This document shows positions 1 through 12,549 of a stretch of 64,000 nt of DNA, in pieces. Each line of letters starts with the position of its first letter. The first letter of the stretch is position 1. Source of the DNA: Cryptomeria japonica. Lineage: Eukaryota; Streptophyta; Pinopsida; Cupressales; Cupressaceae. Position numbers and translations under genes: made by a program. Below the pieces are notes generated by a model. It was given only the letters and a program-made list of their open reading frames with translations, was not told where the DNA came from and searched no databases. The stretch is from NCBI RefSeq assembly GCF_030272615.1, contig NC_081408.1:62926614-62990613 (forward strand), in the 5' to 3' direction.

Positions 1-633
1 ATGAAGATTGGTTTTATAAGGACAAGTGAAAACAACAATATATACATGAAGAAAGATGAGAATAATAGAATACTGATCTCAGCCATATTTGTTGATGACA
101 TTATATTTTGTGGAAATGACTCCTTATGTAAGAATTTTGGAAATGAAATGTGCAAAGAATTTGAGATGTCACTAATCGGAGAGATAAAGTATTTTATAGG
201 TTTACAGATTCTGCAAAGGAAAGATGAGATTTTCATTACTCAATCCAAGTACATAAAGGAAATCTTGAAGAAATTTGGAATGGAGGATTCTAAACTAGTA
301 AGTACTCCTATGACTACTAACTGTAAATTATCAAAGAATGATGAATCTGCATCTATTGATGAGACACTTTACCGATCTATGATTGGAAAATTGCAATATG
401 TTGTGCATAGTAGACCGGATATAGCACATGCAGTAGGTATTGTAGCAAGATCCTCTGCAAATCCCAAGGAGACATATATGACAGTAATCAAGAGAATTTT
501 CAGATACTTGAGAGGCACTGAAGATTATGGCTTAGTATATGAAAAGAGGAATAATTTTGATTTAAAATTTTATACTGATGTTGATTGGGCAGGCAACATA
601 GATGATAGGAAAAGCACAAGTGGTGGAACTTTC
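1..633 (+). pseudogene. pol: Copia pol, piece 1: end of reverse transcriptase and start of RNase H
   Basis: The frame is open from the window edge. It contains the RT catalytic box FVDDII near residue 31, the connection region around RSMIGKLQYVVHSRPDIAHA, and the first RNase H block YTDVDWAGNIDDRKSTSGGT with its catalytic Asp. These are the standard C-terminal parts of a plant Ty1/copia polyprotein, which copies the element RNA and removes the template strand in virus-like particles. The coding sequence stops at base 633, where a nested LTR starts with TGTAG. The apparent tail after base 633 is LTR sequence and not part of the protein. The next piece is at 13977. Confidence 0.93.
629..633. 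repeat. Target-site duplication CTTTC, left copy
   Basis: The five bases CTTTC just before the LTR start TGTAG recur at 13972-13976 just after the LTR end TTACA. With one copy removed, the copia frame reads through in phase from Gly-Thr-Phe to Phe-Leu-Gly. Confidence 0.93.
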
Positions 634-924
634 TGTAGATGTCTAAAAATGGTCAACGCTTGCGGAGTCATACTTTAACATCTGTGCTTTGCCTTATTTT
701 AGGGTTTTTGCATTGCATTAACATTTCTTCTATGTTGCGCACTTGGTCTTTATCATTTGCAAGCATCGAGTCCTTCTTCTACATTCCTCATTTTTCTCAC
801 TTTTGAATTAGGTCTTGTCGATAGCAATCTTCAGTCATGATTTTGGTCGATCTTATCCTGTCGCATCATGGTGTGTGCTCATTTATCATCATTTTGGACA
901 TCATCAGTCCTAATCAATGATAGA

Positions 925-1380
925 ATTAGGGTTTTTTCCTCTTGTCAATCTTTTCATTTTGCAATCAATTCATTATCGATCCTCGTCCTTGTCAATTTTG
1001 TCATTTTGCGATCGATTCGTCATCGATCCTTGTCCTCTTGTCAATCTTGTCATTTTGTGATTGATTTGTCATTGATCCTCATCCTTGTCAATCTTTTCAT
1101 TTTGTGATTGATTTGTCATCAATCCTCATTCTTGTCAATCTTGTCATTTTGCGATCGATTTGTCATCAATCCTTGTTCTTGTCAATCTTGTCATTTTGCG
1201 ATCGATTTGTCATCGATCCTTGTCCTCTTGTCAATCTCGTCATTTTGTGATCGATTTGTCATAAATCCTCATCCTTGTCAATCTCATCATTTTGTGATCG
1301 ATTTGTCATCGATCCTTGTCCTAGTCAATCTTATCATTTTGCGATCGATTAGTCATCGATCGTTGTCCTTTTCAATCATG
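925..1380 (+). repeat. About 47-bp tandem repeats inside the 5' LTR
   Basis: Roughly nine imperfect units follow the pattern TCTTGTCATTTTGCGATCGA, then TTTGTCATCGATCC and TTGTCC. Each unit carries GATCGATT and ATCGATCC blocks that are partly self-complementary. The same block is at 12550-13000 in the 3' LTR. Unit number and substitutions differ slightly between the copies. The short ORFs rich in Ser, Cys and Leu across this block follow from the repeat and are not genes. Confidence 0.85.
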
Positions 1381-2013
1381 TCAATTTGGATCAATTAGTC
1401 ATTGTTCCTCCTCAATTGGTGCCTATCAATTTGATCTCTTTATCAATCTTGGTCAATTTGTCAATCAATCTCAATCATTTATCAGCATTGGTCCTTGGTC
1501 AATCAAAATCGTGATCGAATCGACATTAATATCTTGTTGTCTTGACCTAATTCCTTGTCCTCTCATTTCTAGGTTTTATGATTTGATCATTAAATCCTTT
1601 TCTTCTTCTTGGTGGGTTAAATAAATCTATTTATTTAGTCCTAGGTCTTTTCATGAATTAATTAATGGATGAAAACCTATTAATTAATTCACCTAATTTC
1701 TATTTCATCTTTTTCCTCAATTTTCCAATTTACTAATTTCTCCTAATTCCTAATTTCTATTTCTCCTATTTTTCCCCTAATTTTCTCCTATGTTTATGCT
1801 TCCATTTGTTGCAATCATGGAGGATATTTTTTCTCTTCCCTTTTGTAATGGGAATGACATTTTAATCTTGTCATAATTTGTCATAATTTTGTCAATTAAT
1901 CAATCTTGCATAGAAAATGTCAATTTTGTCATAATTTGTCATATTTGTCATTCTTGATTTGAAATTTACTTTCAAATATCTTCATGATAATCTTGTCCTC
2001 TCTCCAATTTGTC

Positions 2014-2020
2014 TATAAAT
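2014..2020 (+). promoter_or_regulatory. Probable TATA box of 5' LTR
   Basis: TATAAAT sits in the context AATTTGTCTATAAATTGG, about 340 bases before the LTR end. It is conserved at 13631-13637 in the other LTR. No other good TATA box was seen near the LTR end, so transcription probably starts some 30 bases downstream. Confidence 0.5.
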
Positions 2021-2360
2021 TGGATGATTTTCTTCAATGAAAGGGGAATCAATCACATTTTCAAAATAAACCATGCTTCTAGTATCCTTATGCTACAATT
2101 TTCATCTTGTCAATCTTGCTTGCTTTCATACTTTGCTCTTGCACTTGTAGGTGAGATTCACAAACAAGATAATTTGAATGAGAAAGAAGAACAATGGAGG
2201 AACAATGAAGGAGATACATTCTTTGGTTTGCATTTTATTTTAGTATTTCATCTTCATGCCTTTATTGAATGTATTAGGATTTCTTTCCATTGCATTTTAG
2301 CTTTGTGGTTAGCTAATATTTATTGCTTTGGTGTTTTCCCAAATTCCTATCTACATTTTC

Positions 2361-2370
2361 TGGTGAACCC
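2361..2370 (+). other. Primer-binding-site-like sequence
   Basis: TGGTGAACCC starts five bases after the 5' LTR. A TGG start is expected for pairing with a tRNA 3' CCA end. The matching tRNA was not identified. The related element at 30443 has TGGCACGCCCGG in the same place. Confidence 0.5.
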
Positions 2371-2464
2371 AACATTAATCTTAACCCCTTAACCATGCTT
2401 TTAGTGCTCTTGAGCTGATTTGCAGGTGAGAAACTCAAGAAATAGGGTGACTCAAAGCTTTCTG

Positions 2465-2550
2465 GACACTCCTGCACCTGTGTCAAGACATCCTGCGCCT
2501 ATGTCAAGACATCCTATGCCTGTGTTGAGACATTTTGTGCCTGTGTAAGG
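2465..2550 (+). repeat. Short-motif cluster (TGCGCCTRTGT type) in leader
   Basis: Four spaced copies of a motif close to TGCGCCTGTGTC are seen (CTGCACCTGTGTC, CTGCGCCTATGTC, TATGCCTGTGTTG, TGTGCCTGTG), linked by AAGACATCC-like spacers. Related motifs recur at 11585-11710 and in the gypsy element. The function is unknown. Confidence 0.6.
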
Positions 2551-2844
2551 CCAAAAATAGAGGTGAAACCAATGTTTTTACTTGCAAATTACTTTGTTTT
2601 CATTCTGTTCTTATATTCTAGTTTTTCTTTGGTACTGATTCTCTATGCAGCATCTTGGCGTTACATGTGACGAAGACTAAAAAAGTACAACTACTAACAA
2701 ATCTTATGTAGGACACGGTCAAAGACTTTTACTAAAACATCTTGTTTGTGATTTTTAAAGTAGTTGCACATTTAATTTCTTAAAGGTTAATGAACCTCAT
2801 GCATGCTTTGTTTGCTTTTAGTTTGATTGCATGTTTTAACCCTT

Positions 2845-3320
2845 AGAATTGGGCCTGCCTCCCGATCTGCCTGGCACTTCGCATAGGCATTGGTGAGAGG
2901 GAATGACCCAAAGTGGTGATGGGCTAAAGACAAGCTCTTCCGAACCACTCTAAATAACTATGGATGCAACAAAAGTTGTAGACAATGGGTGCTGGAATGG
3001 TATTGCAATGATTTATTCACCAGATCAATACCCACCTGAATAGATGCCCTTACTAGAATCTCTTGTTTTTTAGAGGCCAAAATCCTTCTATCTGTTGGCT
3101 CAGGTGTTGTGATACGTGCATGCCGAAGACACCTCTCATGTACTCCTTAGTTAGAGATAGCAAGTTCTTGGGAAGTGATGCCCCTTGAACTTGAAGCTTG
3201 GTATGCCCAAGAAGTGAGTGCACTGTAAGGGGGAGCCAGTGCTACCAAGCATCTAGCTATCCGGCTAAGTGTTGTATTTTATGGTTAGAGAATTCAACAG
3301 ATATTGTCCTTGCCAGCCAT
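2845..3320 (+). other. Leader block shared with the gypsy element
   Basis: This untranslated stretch shares ordered blocks with 31985-32560. Examples are GAATGACCCAA, a CCACTMTAAATAA stretch, CCAAGAAGTGAGTG, GGAGCCAGTG, AAGCATCTA and TTGKCCAGCCATA. Shared blocks between otherwise different elements suggest a conserved RNA function such as packaging or dimerisation. That function is inference; no structure was computed. Confidence 0.6.
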
Positions 3321-4287
3321 AGGATTTGTTGTGAATGTGCTTGATTGTCTTGAGTCAAAGTCAAACAAACATTTTGTCTTCCATGATTGTCAAAAGTTAA
3401 ATCAAAAACAAACTTTCAAAAGTGATCATAATCAACTTGGGTTTTCAAAATCAACAACCTTCAATTCAAAACAAAATCCAAACAAAAGTCCAAATTTGTC
3501 CAAGTATTCATCCAACATTTGAACATGGCTTGTCAAAACATTCAATATCTTTGTTTCAAAATTCATGTCACTTTAGGCTAGGTTTTGCATAGTCCAACTT
3601 AGGTCCTAGGACATATTGTCATCTCCCTTCATTTTAGTCCTTTTTCATTGCAAGCATCCTCATTTTGCTCTTAGGTTCAAGATCGTTTCCCTAAGTTTGC
3701 ATTTCATTGTCATATCTAGGCTAGATTTCTATTTAGGTGATATTCCTGCATTATCATTGTCATACTAAAACTAGGTCTTGCCTAGGTTGCATTTCGCATA
3801 TTCCATGTCATTGATCTTCGCGTATCCTTGTCATTATATTGTCATTTTGTCTTGACTTCATCTTGTCATATCATATCCTTAGATCATGTTCATGTCCTAA
3901 GTCATTGTCATAATCATTGCCTTCTTGCATTTAGTCTCAAAAAGTTGATTTTTCAAACTTGAAAAATCAAACACTTTGGATGATACCCTAAGTTGTTGTT
4001 AGGAAGTCTTGACCTAGTCTAAAAATATGTCCTTTCATTAATATCATTTTTGTCAAACCTAGCTTAGTATCCAAGCATATAGGTGAGACATTGTCAATTT
4101 GTCCTATTGTCATTTGGTCCTTTGTCCTTTAAGGTCTTGGCTTCATTTCAACTTCCCAAGGTTGAGTCTTTAGGTTTGCATTCCAAAAAGTTTGTCAAAA
4201 TCTTGAAAAACAACAAAAACATGAAGTTGCATTGTCATCCTTTTTAGGTTGCATTTGTCAATCCAATTAGTGGCATTTCATAGTGAC
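3321..4287 (+). other. Leader/spacer without a gene
   Basis: This is T-rich sequence with frequent TTGTCAT and CTAGG words, continuing the leader of the pol-less element. No coding signal stands out; the short open stretch at 3304-3522 lacks any recognisable domain. Confidence 0.6.
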
Positions 4288-7123
4288 ATGTTTGTTGAAA
4301 TGAGGTCTCAACCTTCTTACGAAGCCATGTCATCACAATTGAGAAATCAATCATGTCAATCCAATCTCTACATGTCGCAGAACTTGGATCAAACTTATCA
4401 TGATGATGTAATTGTCCAAATACAAAAACTAGAGGAAAAACTAGCTCAAGAAAAGGAGATTTTGGAACAAAAAGTGAAAAACATTGAGAAGAATAGATCA
4501 CAAATGTCCAAAACATTTAAAAAATTTCAAGGTCCAAACCCAAAATTTGAGCCAATTGATGTAAAAGCTCTTATCGAACGATCAGACATACCAGCTCTCA
4601 TCTCTCAAATAGAGATGATGAAACAATTTCAAAAAACAAGCACAAATTTCAATCAAGTCCCAAATCAAAATTCATTTGGTCAAATTTCATTCAATCAAAT
4701 CTTGAATCAACAACATATCCAACAAACACAACCAATGGTCCAATTTCAACAATATGTCCAACCAACTATACAATGTCAACAAATAGTTCAACCAATGGTG
4801 GAATATCAACAAGTTCAATCAACATATCAATGTCAACAACCACAATCACAAATTCAAATACAAAACTTGCAACATGCACCAAGCCAAATTTTGAACATGT
4901 CAAACCAATTTGATCAACATCTAGTTCGAAATCAAAACATGACATCAGACCAGAACCAACTCCTTGCCAAACAAGTTCAAATTCTAGATACAACTATGTC
5001 AAAACCTCGAAAGAAAGGTGGCTTTATTGCAATGATCTTAAGGAAACTACCAAGTGAGTTTTGTGAGGAAGATCAAGATAATACAATTATGTCTAGCGAT
5101 GCCTCATCCCCCCGCAAACAAATTCACTCTCCAGTGGCATCTATCCCTACACCTTTAGAAGTTTCACAAGAACCTTCCATATTGTATCATCAAATAATAC
5201 ACCTAAGGATGAAATTATCCAAGGGCTATCCATAATTGATTGCCAAGATAATCCAATTCATGATGCACATCCTTGTCATGTTTCAGAAATACAAGACCCA
5301 ATACCACCATGCACTTTATTGCCATTACCTGTTTTAGAGGACCCCATTCGAAGTCCCTCTTCCTCATTTTCAAGCATTGATTCCTTGCCAAAATCCATCA
5401 CAAATGTTCAAAGTGCATTTCCTTCATGCCAAAACATTGATCCCTTGTCAGAATCCTCCATGCATATCCAAAGTCCAACCCCATGTCAAGAGGATAATTT
5501 AGAGCATGAAGAAACGTGTCTTTAAAAAGATCAAGATCAAGATCCTGAAACCTTATCATCCCATCCAATTGTTGACTAGGATCCCATGTTCCCAGACACT
5601 CATGATGATTCCCCTATTCTTGTCCATCCTATCCAAAGTCCTATTGACACTCCATTCCTTGAGCAAGATCAAGATATCCCAGTCCATCCAATCCCAAATG
5701 ATCCCCTTCTATTTCATGAAAAAATGTCCTTTCAAATCCCATTGGCATTCCACTTCCTAAGAAAGATCAAGATATCCTTTCCATCCTTTACGATGATCCC
5801 ATTAAAAGTCAAGAGCAAAGAACCTTTAAAGAGGATTCCAATGATCTTCCTCCTTGTCAAGACCCTATCATTCCTTCAGATCCTCCACAAGATCCACTTG
5901 TTCCTCCATCTCCATGTCCTAATCCATCATATCCACTCCAAGGTCTCATTTCTTTTGATGATCCCATTATTTCTCCCATTCCATCTCTTGAAGAGCCTAT
6001 CATTGAACCATGTCCACTACACACTCCTAGTCCCCCTCATGATCCTAATCCCTCTCATGATTCTAATGTGTCAGTGCAAAATGTTCATGAACCCTTGACA
6101 TGCATAATGGGTTCTTCCACTTTGGTGCAATCCGATCCACTTCAAGATCTCATTATTTCTCTCATATCATATCCACCTCATAATGGACTCACATCTTCTT
6201 CCCAAAGAAAAGAGTATCCTACAAGTCAAGATATTTATAAAGGCAAAGGAGTAGATCTCCATAAGCAAGAATCCCTTCATGTTAAAGAAAATATTAAGGG
6301 TCATGGCCTCAGTGAAATTCCTCAAGAAATGGGTATCCCTACTAAATCCAATATCCCTCCATCAAAATCAAAACATACACCTTCCCCATCATACTTTCCA
6401 TCCATCTTAGGTCCTTATATCCCTTCATCCTTTATGCAAGGTTAGCAAAGGCACACATCCTTAAGTAAATTTCATCAATCCAAGATAAGTCCATTTCATT
6501 CATATCCATCCATGCATTCCTTTCCCCCTCCAAGCAATTTGGATGCCAAGCATAAAAGTCATAAGTCTAAAAATCCACATGTATTCAAGGATCAACATGT
6601 CCAATATAATCAACATGTCAAAACAAAGAAAAAATTGATCTATAAAGAAAAGGAAAAATCCAAAAGGTCACAAAGGCCCATTGCTCAAAAACAAAAGTCA
6701 AAATATATATGGGTTCCTAAATCCCTTGTGCAAGCAATGCACTCTAATGAACCACAAAAGCATGAAAAGTCAAAAACCATGTGGATCCCTAAGCAACTCC
6801 TTGAAGCACAAAAGCCTAAAGAAACATCAAAATTGGTGTCTAAAATTTCTATTCCTCCATCCAAATCTCTCAAATCTATTCCTCCATCACCTTCTTCATC
6901 CATTTTGGGCCCTTTTGTCTACAAATCCCTAGCTATTCTTTCATCAAAATCTCCATATCCAAAACCCACTCTTCCTCCATCAGTCCATCAGCCCTCAAGG
7001 TGTGTGCCAATGTTGATCTTGCCTTCATTTCCATCCACTCAAGCCCAATTCTTCCAATACCCTATCCATTATCCAATGCATATTTTCCATTCTTCGATCC
7101 CTTTGATCCCATCCTTTGCATAA
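4288..7123 (+). pseudogene. Decayed unknown ORF: coiled-coil, Gln-rich, then Pro/Ser-rich
   Basis: The first ATG of the longest open part is at 4288, and that frame runs to 5235. Residues about 45-90 look like a charged coiled coil (repeated Glu/Lys/Leu, as in LEEKLAQEKEILEQKVKNIE). They are followed by a Gln/Asn-rich stretch of about 130 residues, then a short basic segment KPRKKGGF. The frame appears to continue after a shift near 5170 as a Pro/Ser/His/Asp-rich protein with PIQSP and HDDSP-like repeats to about 5750, with stops, and then in another frame at 6068-6445 and 6512-7123, where KSIPPSPSSS and WIPKQLLEA-like repeats occur. It lies where gag would be, but no gag domain or zinc knuckle is recognisable, so its function is unknown. 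An ancestral gag-like or packaging role is only a guess from position. Confidence 0.55.
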
Positions 7124-9525
7124 ATCCTTGCCTTAGTTTCATCTTATTTTCCATGTCCTTATCCTACCAACATCTTTGAGCATACTTTTAAAGGTCATGG
7201 TCCATTTTTTTCATGGTTACTATCTAAAAAAATATATGTTTGAATCCTTCTTCCATCCCCTATCATGTGTCCATCTTCTATTGAAAAAGTCAAAAAAAAC
7301 AAAAAAAAAGTGAAAGAAAAAAAAGAAAAAAAAAGAAAAAAAATGTAACGCAAAAAATAATTTGTCCACTGGTGAAAACCTGGCAAATAGGCATCATGTG
7401 TAATCTATGAACTTCTTGCATACCGTACTTGGGGATAGGTCTTATCCTAACATATCCTTTTGTCCTTCATTGTTCAATCATCCTATCGAACCCCTGTCAT
7501 TACCCTTCATATCCTATTGTCCCTCATGGTCAATATCCCTTTCCACCTTTGATCTTGACAAGGCTGAGAATCATCATGAGCATCATGCATCTTGTTTGTA
7601 GCTTTTAGTCCATCATAGTTTTTGGTCTTTATCCATTTTCTTATTACAACCTTTCATCCATATTCCCTAGCTTATTGCAACTTTCTACCACTATCTCGTA
7701 TCCTATCCCAACCTTCAGTCCATGTCCCTTATCCATTCTTGGTCTTGCCTATCCTATCCATATCTTATCACTATCCATACACTTTTTCTATCCGTTGATC
7801 TTGATCTAACATAAGGACATGAAATGCAAAACATGTTTTTGAAAAACCTCTTGACATGTCCCTCATGCCATGTTCCTGCTTTACATTGTCATATCTAGTC
7901 TCTTGTCCCATCACGCAATAGCCCTTGAAAATTGCATCTGTATTATCTCCATGATAAAAGGCCTTTGTCTTCCCTCTATCCACCACCATTTCAAAAAGCC
8001 TATTTATTCACCTGTCATATTCCTTGCCTTGCTAGACACTGGGGGCAAAATCATAAAAATTGAAAAATGTCCTGAAATAATCCAAAAACATTCAAAAAAT
8101 GTCCTGAAATAATCCAAAAACATTCAAAAAAATGTCCTGAAAAAAATCCCTAAAAATCACATAATGTCCTGAAAAAATCCCTAAAAATCAAATAATGTCC
8201 TGAAAAAAAAATCCCTAAAAAGTCAAATAAAGTCCTGAAAAACGAACAATTTTTTTTTCAAAACATCAAAATCCAAAAACAATTTCTTTGGCATTTTGCA
8301 TTTTGTCAATAAATGGTACCCTCTGTGCATAGACAGATCACTGAGCATACATCCAACAACAATCGATCAAACATTTGTGTAGACAACAAACAGATAACAT
8401 GTTACAACACTACGCTTTACTGAAATTATGCATTAACAGATGAACTTTTCAATCAAACCAAACATTCAAACTGATCAAAATTGTCATATCAATCAATCAA
8501 CATCAATATCATTTGTCCTTGTCACTATTATCATGGGTCTTATACAGGGTGTGGTATACTCGAAACCAGACTGTGTCCTATCTTAGACGGGGTACCGCCT
8601 TCCCTGAAACCAGACAGCATGATCATTCTTGTTTTCCACCTTTCACAATGACGATCAGACTGTTTGTTTGACTTGGTCGAATTTGTGTGTCTTATCTTTC
8701 TACTAATTTATCTTTGTCTTCGATCATGTTCCTATGTTGCTTGAGGATGTCATTGAGTGATTTAGAGTGACTGGGATGGTTCATGTTCCCTTTCCTTTTT
8801 TGTTGTGCTTGCTGTTTGTGGAATTTTTGTCACAAATTGGGGCAACTATATCATTGCATGTATGTGATAAGTACATTTGCTTTGTGAACACCGCACATAC
8901 CTCAACCCTTGATGTATGCACCCTATGATGCTTCACTCATTCCTTGTGTGTGATGTGTTTGTCTTTTGCAAAAGGGGTTGCGTTTCAGCTCTGACCTTCA
9001 ATGCCATGATGCTCTGCATCCACTTTGCTACATTAAATAAAGGTTCTCACGTACTTCTATGCATTGGTGAAAGCAAGTTTTTCTTCATCTCTAACTGTCG
9101 TCTATCTAATTTCTTCGTACTAACATTTCTTCTATCAGTTTGGACAGTCAGTTCAGTCTAGTTCTCCGATCTCCAAAAAAAAAAAAACATAAGCTGCATC
9201 TTGCATTCACTGGTTAGTGCATTTGCATTATATCAAGCCCATATCAAGTATTTTATCCATTTCATCTTATAAATGCATAAAAAACACATCAAAATATATT
9301 CATACATGTTCCACAATGGTACATAAACAATGCATAAGCCATCCATACATGGAAAGTACACATCAACCATAACACATTGCATTCCCTCGTATAGCTGCAT
9401 ATCATATCATATATCAAAACAATATCAAAGTACAAAATTGGATTGTCTGTCCTAAGTATGGCCCACAGGTTGAGTATATAATGTCAAACTATATATGTCT
9501 CTATCATCAGCAGTACATACCTCTG
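7124..9525 (+). other. Spacer between the sense ORF and the antisense PMD gene
   Basis: There is no convincing gene here. It contains an A-rich segment at 7285-7345, the phrase GGTGAAAACCTGGCAAA at 7371-7387 (also after pol in the gypsy element, near 41117), and A-rich tandem repeats at 8065-8240. The T-rich tail from 9170 may be the 3' flank of the antisense gene. Confidence 0.6.
8065..8240 (+). repeat. About 35-bp A-rich tandem repeats
   Basis: About six imperfect units share AATGTCCTGAAAAA; the later ones continue ATCCCTAAAAATCA. They lie just downstream of the sense ORF region. They may have arisen by slippage. Confidence 0.75.
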
Positions 9526-11860
9526 TCACTGGGTGCTCCCTCTATCCTCCTCATCCCTACCATGTCTCAAAGATGATGTCCCTCCTGTCCCCGGTCCTGG
9601 TTGTGGTGGTCTCATAGGTCCACTCACCCCCATGCTACTCACTAACTTTTGAAAGTGTGGCCTGCTCTTTGTCCTTGACCGTGACCGATATGATGCTGCT
9701 CTCTGCTCTAGTGGAATTGCACTCTCATATATTGTTCTCAACTGGTGCATCTCATCTCTGGTCTCTACCAACATCTATGCCATCTCACGTGCACTAGCAT
9801 CCCTAATCGACCCAATATACTCGGTCACTCTCTGCTCTGCTTGCTGTGCCTGGGCTATTGCTGTATCTCGAGCCACTGTCAGTCTGGCTATCTCTGCTCT
9901 GAATTGATCCTGCTCTATCCTCAAGATAGCATTCAATCTCTTTAATGTGGCAATGTAATCATGCTGACTCGCTATGGTGTCCCTACATGTCTGCATCTCC
10001 TCTATGCTCGCTGTCTCCTGCCCTATGGGTATATCCTGCAATGCCTCGCGATCTATCGGATCTGACTCATCTCGCTGCATGCACCTAGGACTCTCCTCAT
10101 CCCCCTCATCCTCATCCCCCTCATCCTCATCCCCCTCATCCTCATCCTCTCCCTCATCCTCATCATCTCCATCCTCATCATCTTCCCCCTCATTATCTTT
10201 GTCCTCATCATCTTCCTCCTCCTCTCCAGCGAGTGGGAAGTCCTCCTGTCTCCTAGGTACCGGAATATTAGGATCCGTTAATGGCACTAGCCGTCATCGT
10301 GCAAACCATCGCTCATACTCCTCTATCATCCCAGCATCTACAACATCTGATCTCCAATCCCACCATCTCCGCTGTAGTTGTGTGAAGTCGGTATATGCTA
10401 TGTGTGGCTGAATCATCCTCCCCCACTGACTCGTCTCTCTGTGAGATCGGGCAAAGTGTGTAGTCCCTATCAGTACATCCTGTCTCTCTCCAAACTATCA
10501 TCTGACTCTCTCTAGCAGGTACATCTCAATCACTCTCTAGCATTTCACTGGTCGCCCAATCAGGTATCTCTCCTATCTGCAATACGGTAGCTCATCACTA
10601 TCATCTGACCATCCAGGGAAATCATGATATGGCCTCCATGTGAAATCTCTTAATCCATCTAGCTCATGTCGCCAATACAATATGTATCCGAATGGACCCT
10701 GTCTTAGCGTACCCCCATAATAGTACACATATGGTCAATGTGGTGCTACCTGTCTCTCTGCAATCGGTTGACATATGGCTATGTGCTCAAATGTCCATAC
10801 CTGTAATAGTGTGACCCCATAGCTCAAAGCCTGAACCCTTTGATATGCTATCTGATGCAACTAAAAATATAGCATGGCAAGCACACATGGTCCCCATGCA
10901 TATATAGTCCCCTTTGTCACCATCTGCTCTAGCACTCTCCCCCATCCAATAGGGAATCCATGTCCCCATCTGTCCCCTACTAATAGGCATGCTATAACCA
11001 CTACTATCACCACATATTGTTGATCGTACTCTGCTGCCATGGTCTCCTAGCAGATCTCCCTCTCTATGATATCAAGGTCATCTGCATCGCACTCAAATAA
11101 TCTGCACAATGAGTCTCTCCCTATCGCTAGGTCATACACTACCATCTCCCCATGAATCAGAATGCGAAGGATACACCACACATCCTCTAGTGTCACCATC
11201 GCCTCTCCAGTCAGCGGATGGAATGAGGAAGTCTCTGAATGCCATCGCTCTGCCAATGCGTTGAGCAATCCTATGTTTTCCCTAATCTCAAGCATGTATG
11301 TGATGTAGTATAATCCAAGTCCTACTAGTGTATCTTTGTCAATACTCCTGAGTCTGTATCCCAACATGAAGCAGTCGGGTCTGTTCTCTCGCGTAATCAA
11401 TGGATACTGTCAACTCTACATCACAATTGGGGAACAAATTTGTCAGTTTTAGGGTTTTCTCCTAAGGGCTGCATTTCATTGTTTCATGCACCAATCAGGG
11501 TTTTTCTTATCTATTTTGACCTATCCTACCCTTATCTTTTTTTCGGAATCATCCGCGCGCTATTTTCAATCAAATTCGGGTCCTAAGTGCACAACTGCGC
11601 CTGTGTACCCTATCCTACGCCTATGCAGTATCAAGTTGCACCTGTGTACCTTACACAGGCATAGAATCTATCTACATAGGCGTAGAATGCACCCACACAG
11701 GTGCAAAACTCTCTTTTTCCTTCCTCTATGGGCCCCGCAATGTCCTCCAAGCAAGCAAAATTCATGAAATTTGACATATGGGTTTTTGAGCTACATACCG
11801 CTACTCCCACATCGTCCGGTCGTCTGTAGGTGCATACACATTACCCGAGGTGATCTTCCA
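9526..11860 (-). pseudogene. Antisense plant mobile domain (PMD) gene of pol-less element, decayed
   Basis: The gene reads right to left. A short first exon ends at a GCG|GTATGT donor (last base 11799) and encodes RRPDDVGVA-like residues. The second exon starts after an acceptor ACAG at 11406. PMD hallmarks are GLYYITYMLEIRENIGLLNA, LAERWHSET, FHPLTGEAMVTLEDV, ILIHGE, YAWGPCVLA and LQVWTFEHI. They belong to the aminotransferase-like plant mobile domain family, whose host members (MAIN, MAIL1) act in the nucleus in silencing and meristem maintenance. After the domain come a very acidic stretch (10250-10100, Asp/Glu runs), a coiled coil (about 10020-9790) and an Arg/Ser/Gly/Pro tail. In-frame stops (for example at 11047-11049 and 9775-9777) and frame changes show that it is broken. 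The gypsy element carries the same gene order. Confidence 0.78.
11585..11710. repeat. GCGCCTGTGT-type motif cluster in intron of antisense PMD gene
   Basis: About six copies occur in both directions, for example TGCGCCTGTGT and TACGCCTATGC forward, and ACACAGGCATAG and CACACAGGTGCA reverse. They lie between the putative exons of the antisense gene (11406 and 11799). The gypsy element has the equivalent cluster in its PMD intron. Confidence 0.6.
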
Positions 11861-12235
11861 TTGGAATCTTCACCATCTCTATGCAAGGGTCCTTTTCCAG
11901 AGCAACAATTCCTCCACTTTGGCCAGTGCAAATGAACTCTTTTCATTCTCTTTGTCTCCTATATAGCTCTTTGTCAGTACCTAGATGGACGTGCATGCTC
12001 TCCATCTTATGCTGGTTGTGGTCTTTTGCACCTTCCACTGCTTGTCATTTGTGTATCCAATCTCCGATCTTTAATTCATTCGATGCTATCTTCTTCTGTC
12101 ATTCTTATCGATCAATTGGCCTCTTTTCTGGATTTTTTTGGCCAATTCCTCGAGGGGGCATGCATATGTCATTGTTATTGTCTAGGACATTTTCATTATT
12201 GTTCTTTTAAACAACGCTTAGAATCGCATTGTCTC

Positions 12236-12249
12236 AAAGAGGGGCAAAA
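12236..12249 (+). other. Polypurine tract of pol-less element
   Basis: AAAGAGGGGCAAAA lies immediately before the 3' LTR, where second-strand synthesis is primed. The same 14 bases, within a longer shared context (GCATTGTCTCAAAGAGGGGC), precede the 3' LTR of the gypsy element at 45504-45517. Confidence 0.85.
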
Positions 12250-12549
12250 TGTAGAAGTCTAAAAATGGTCAATGCTTGCGGAGTCATACTTTAACATCTG
12301 CGCATTGCCTTATTTTAGGGTTTTTGCGTTGCATTAACATTTCTTCTATGTTGCGCGCTTGGTCTTTATCATTTGCGAGCATCGAGTCCTTCTTCTACAT
12401 TCCTCATTTTTGTAGCTTTCAAATTAGGTCTTGTCAATAGCAATCTTCAGTCATGATTTTGGTCGATCTTATCCTGTCACATCATGGTGTGTGCTCATTT
12501 ATCATCATTTTGGACATCGTCAATCCTAATCGATGATAGAATTAGGGTT

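Larger units (their letters stand above)
634..2355 (+). repeat. 5' LTR of pol-less element
   Basis: It starts TGTAGATGTC and ends CTATCTACA, with the same length (1722 bp) as the copy at 12250-13971. It contains a block of about 47-bp tandem repeats and a TATA box near its 3' part. The last 40 bases differ somewhat between the two LTRs. Confidence 0.93.

Noticed and set aside
868-1398. Small Cys/Ser/Leu-rich open frames
   Set aside because: They come from the 47-bp tandem repeats in the LTR and are repeated in the other LTR.
9974-10411. Plus-strand open frame with Ser/Pro runs
   Set aside because: It is the opposite strand of the acidic linker of the antisense PMD gene, whose reading is supported by homology.
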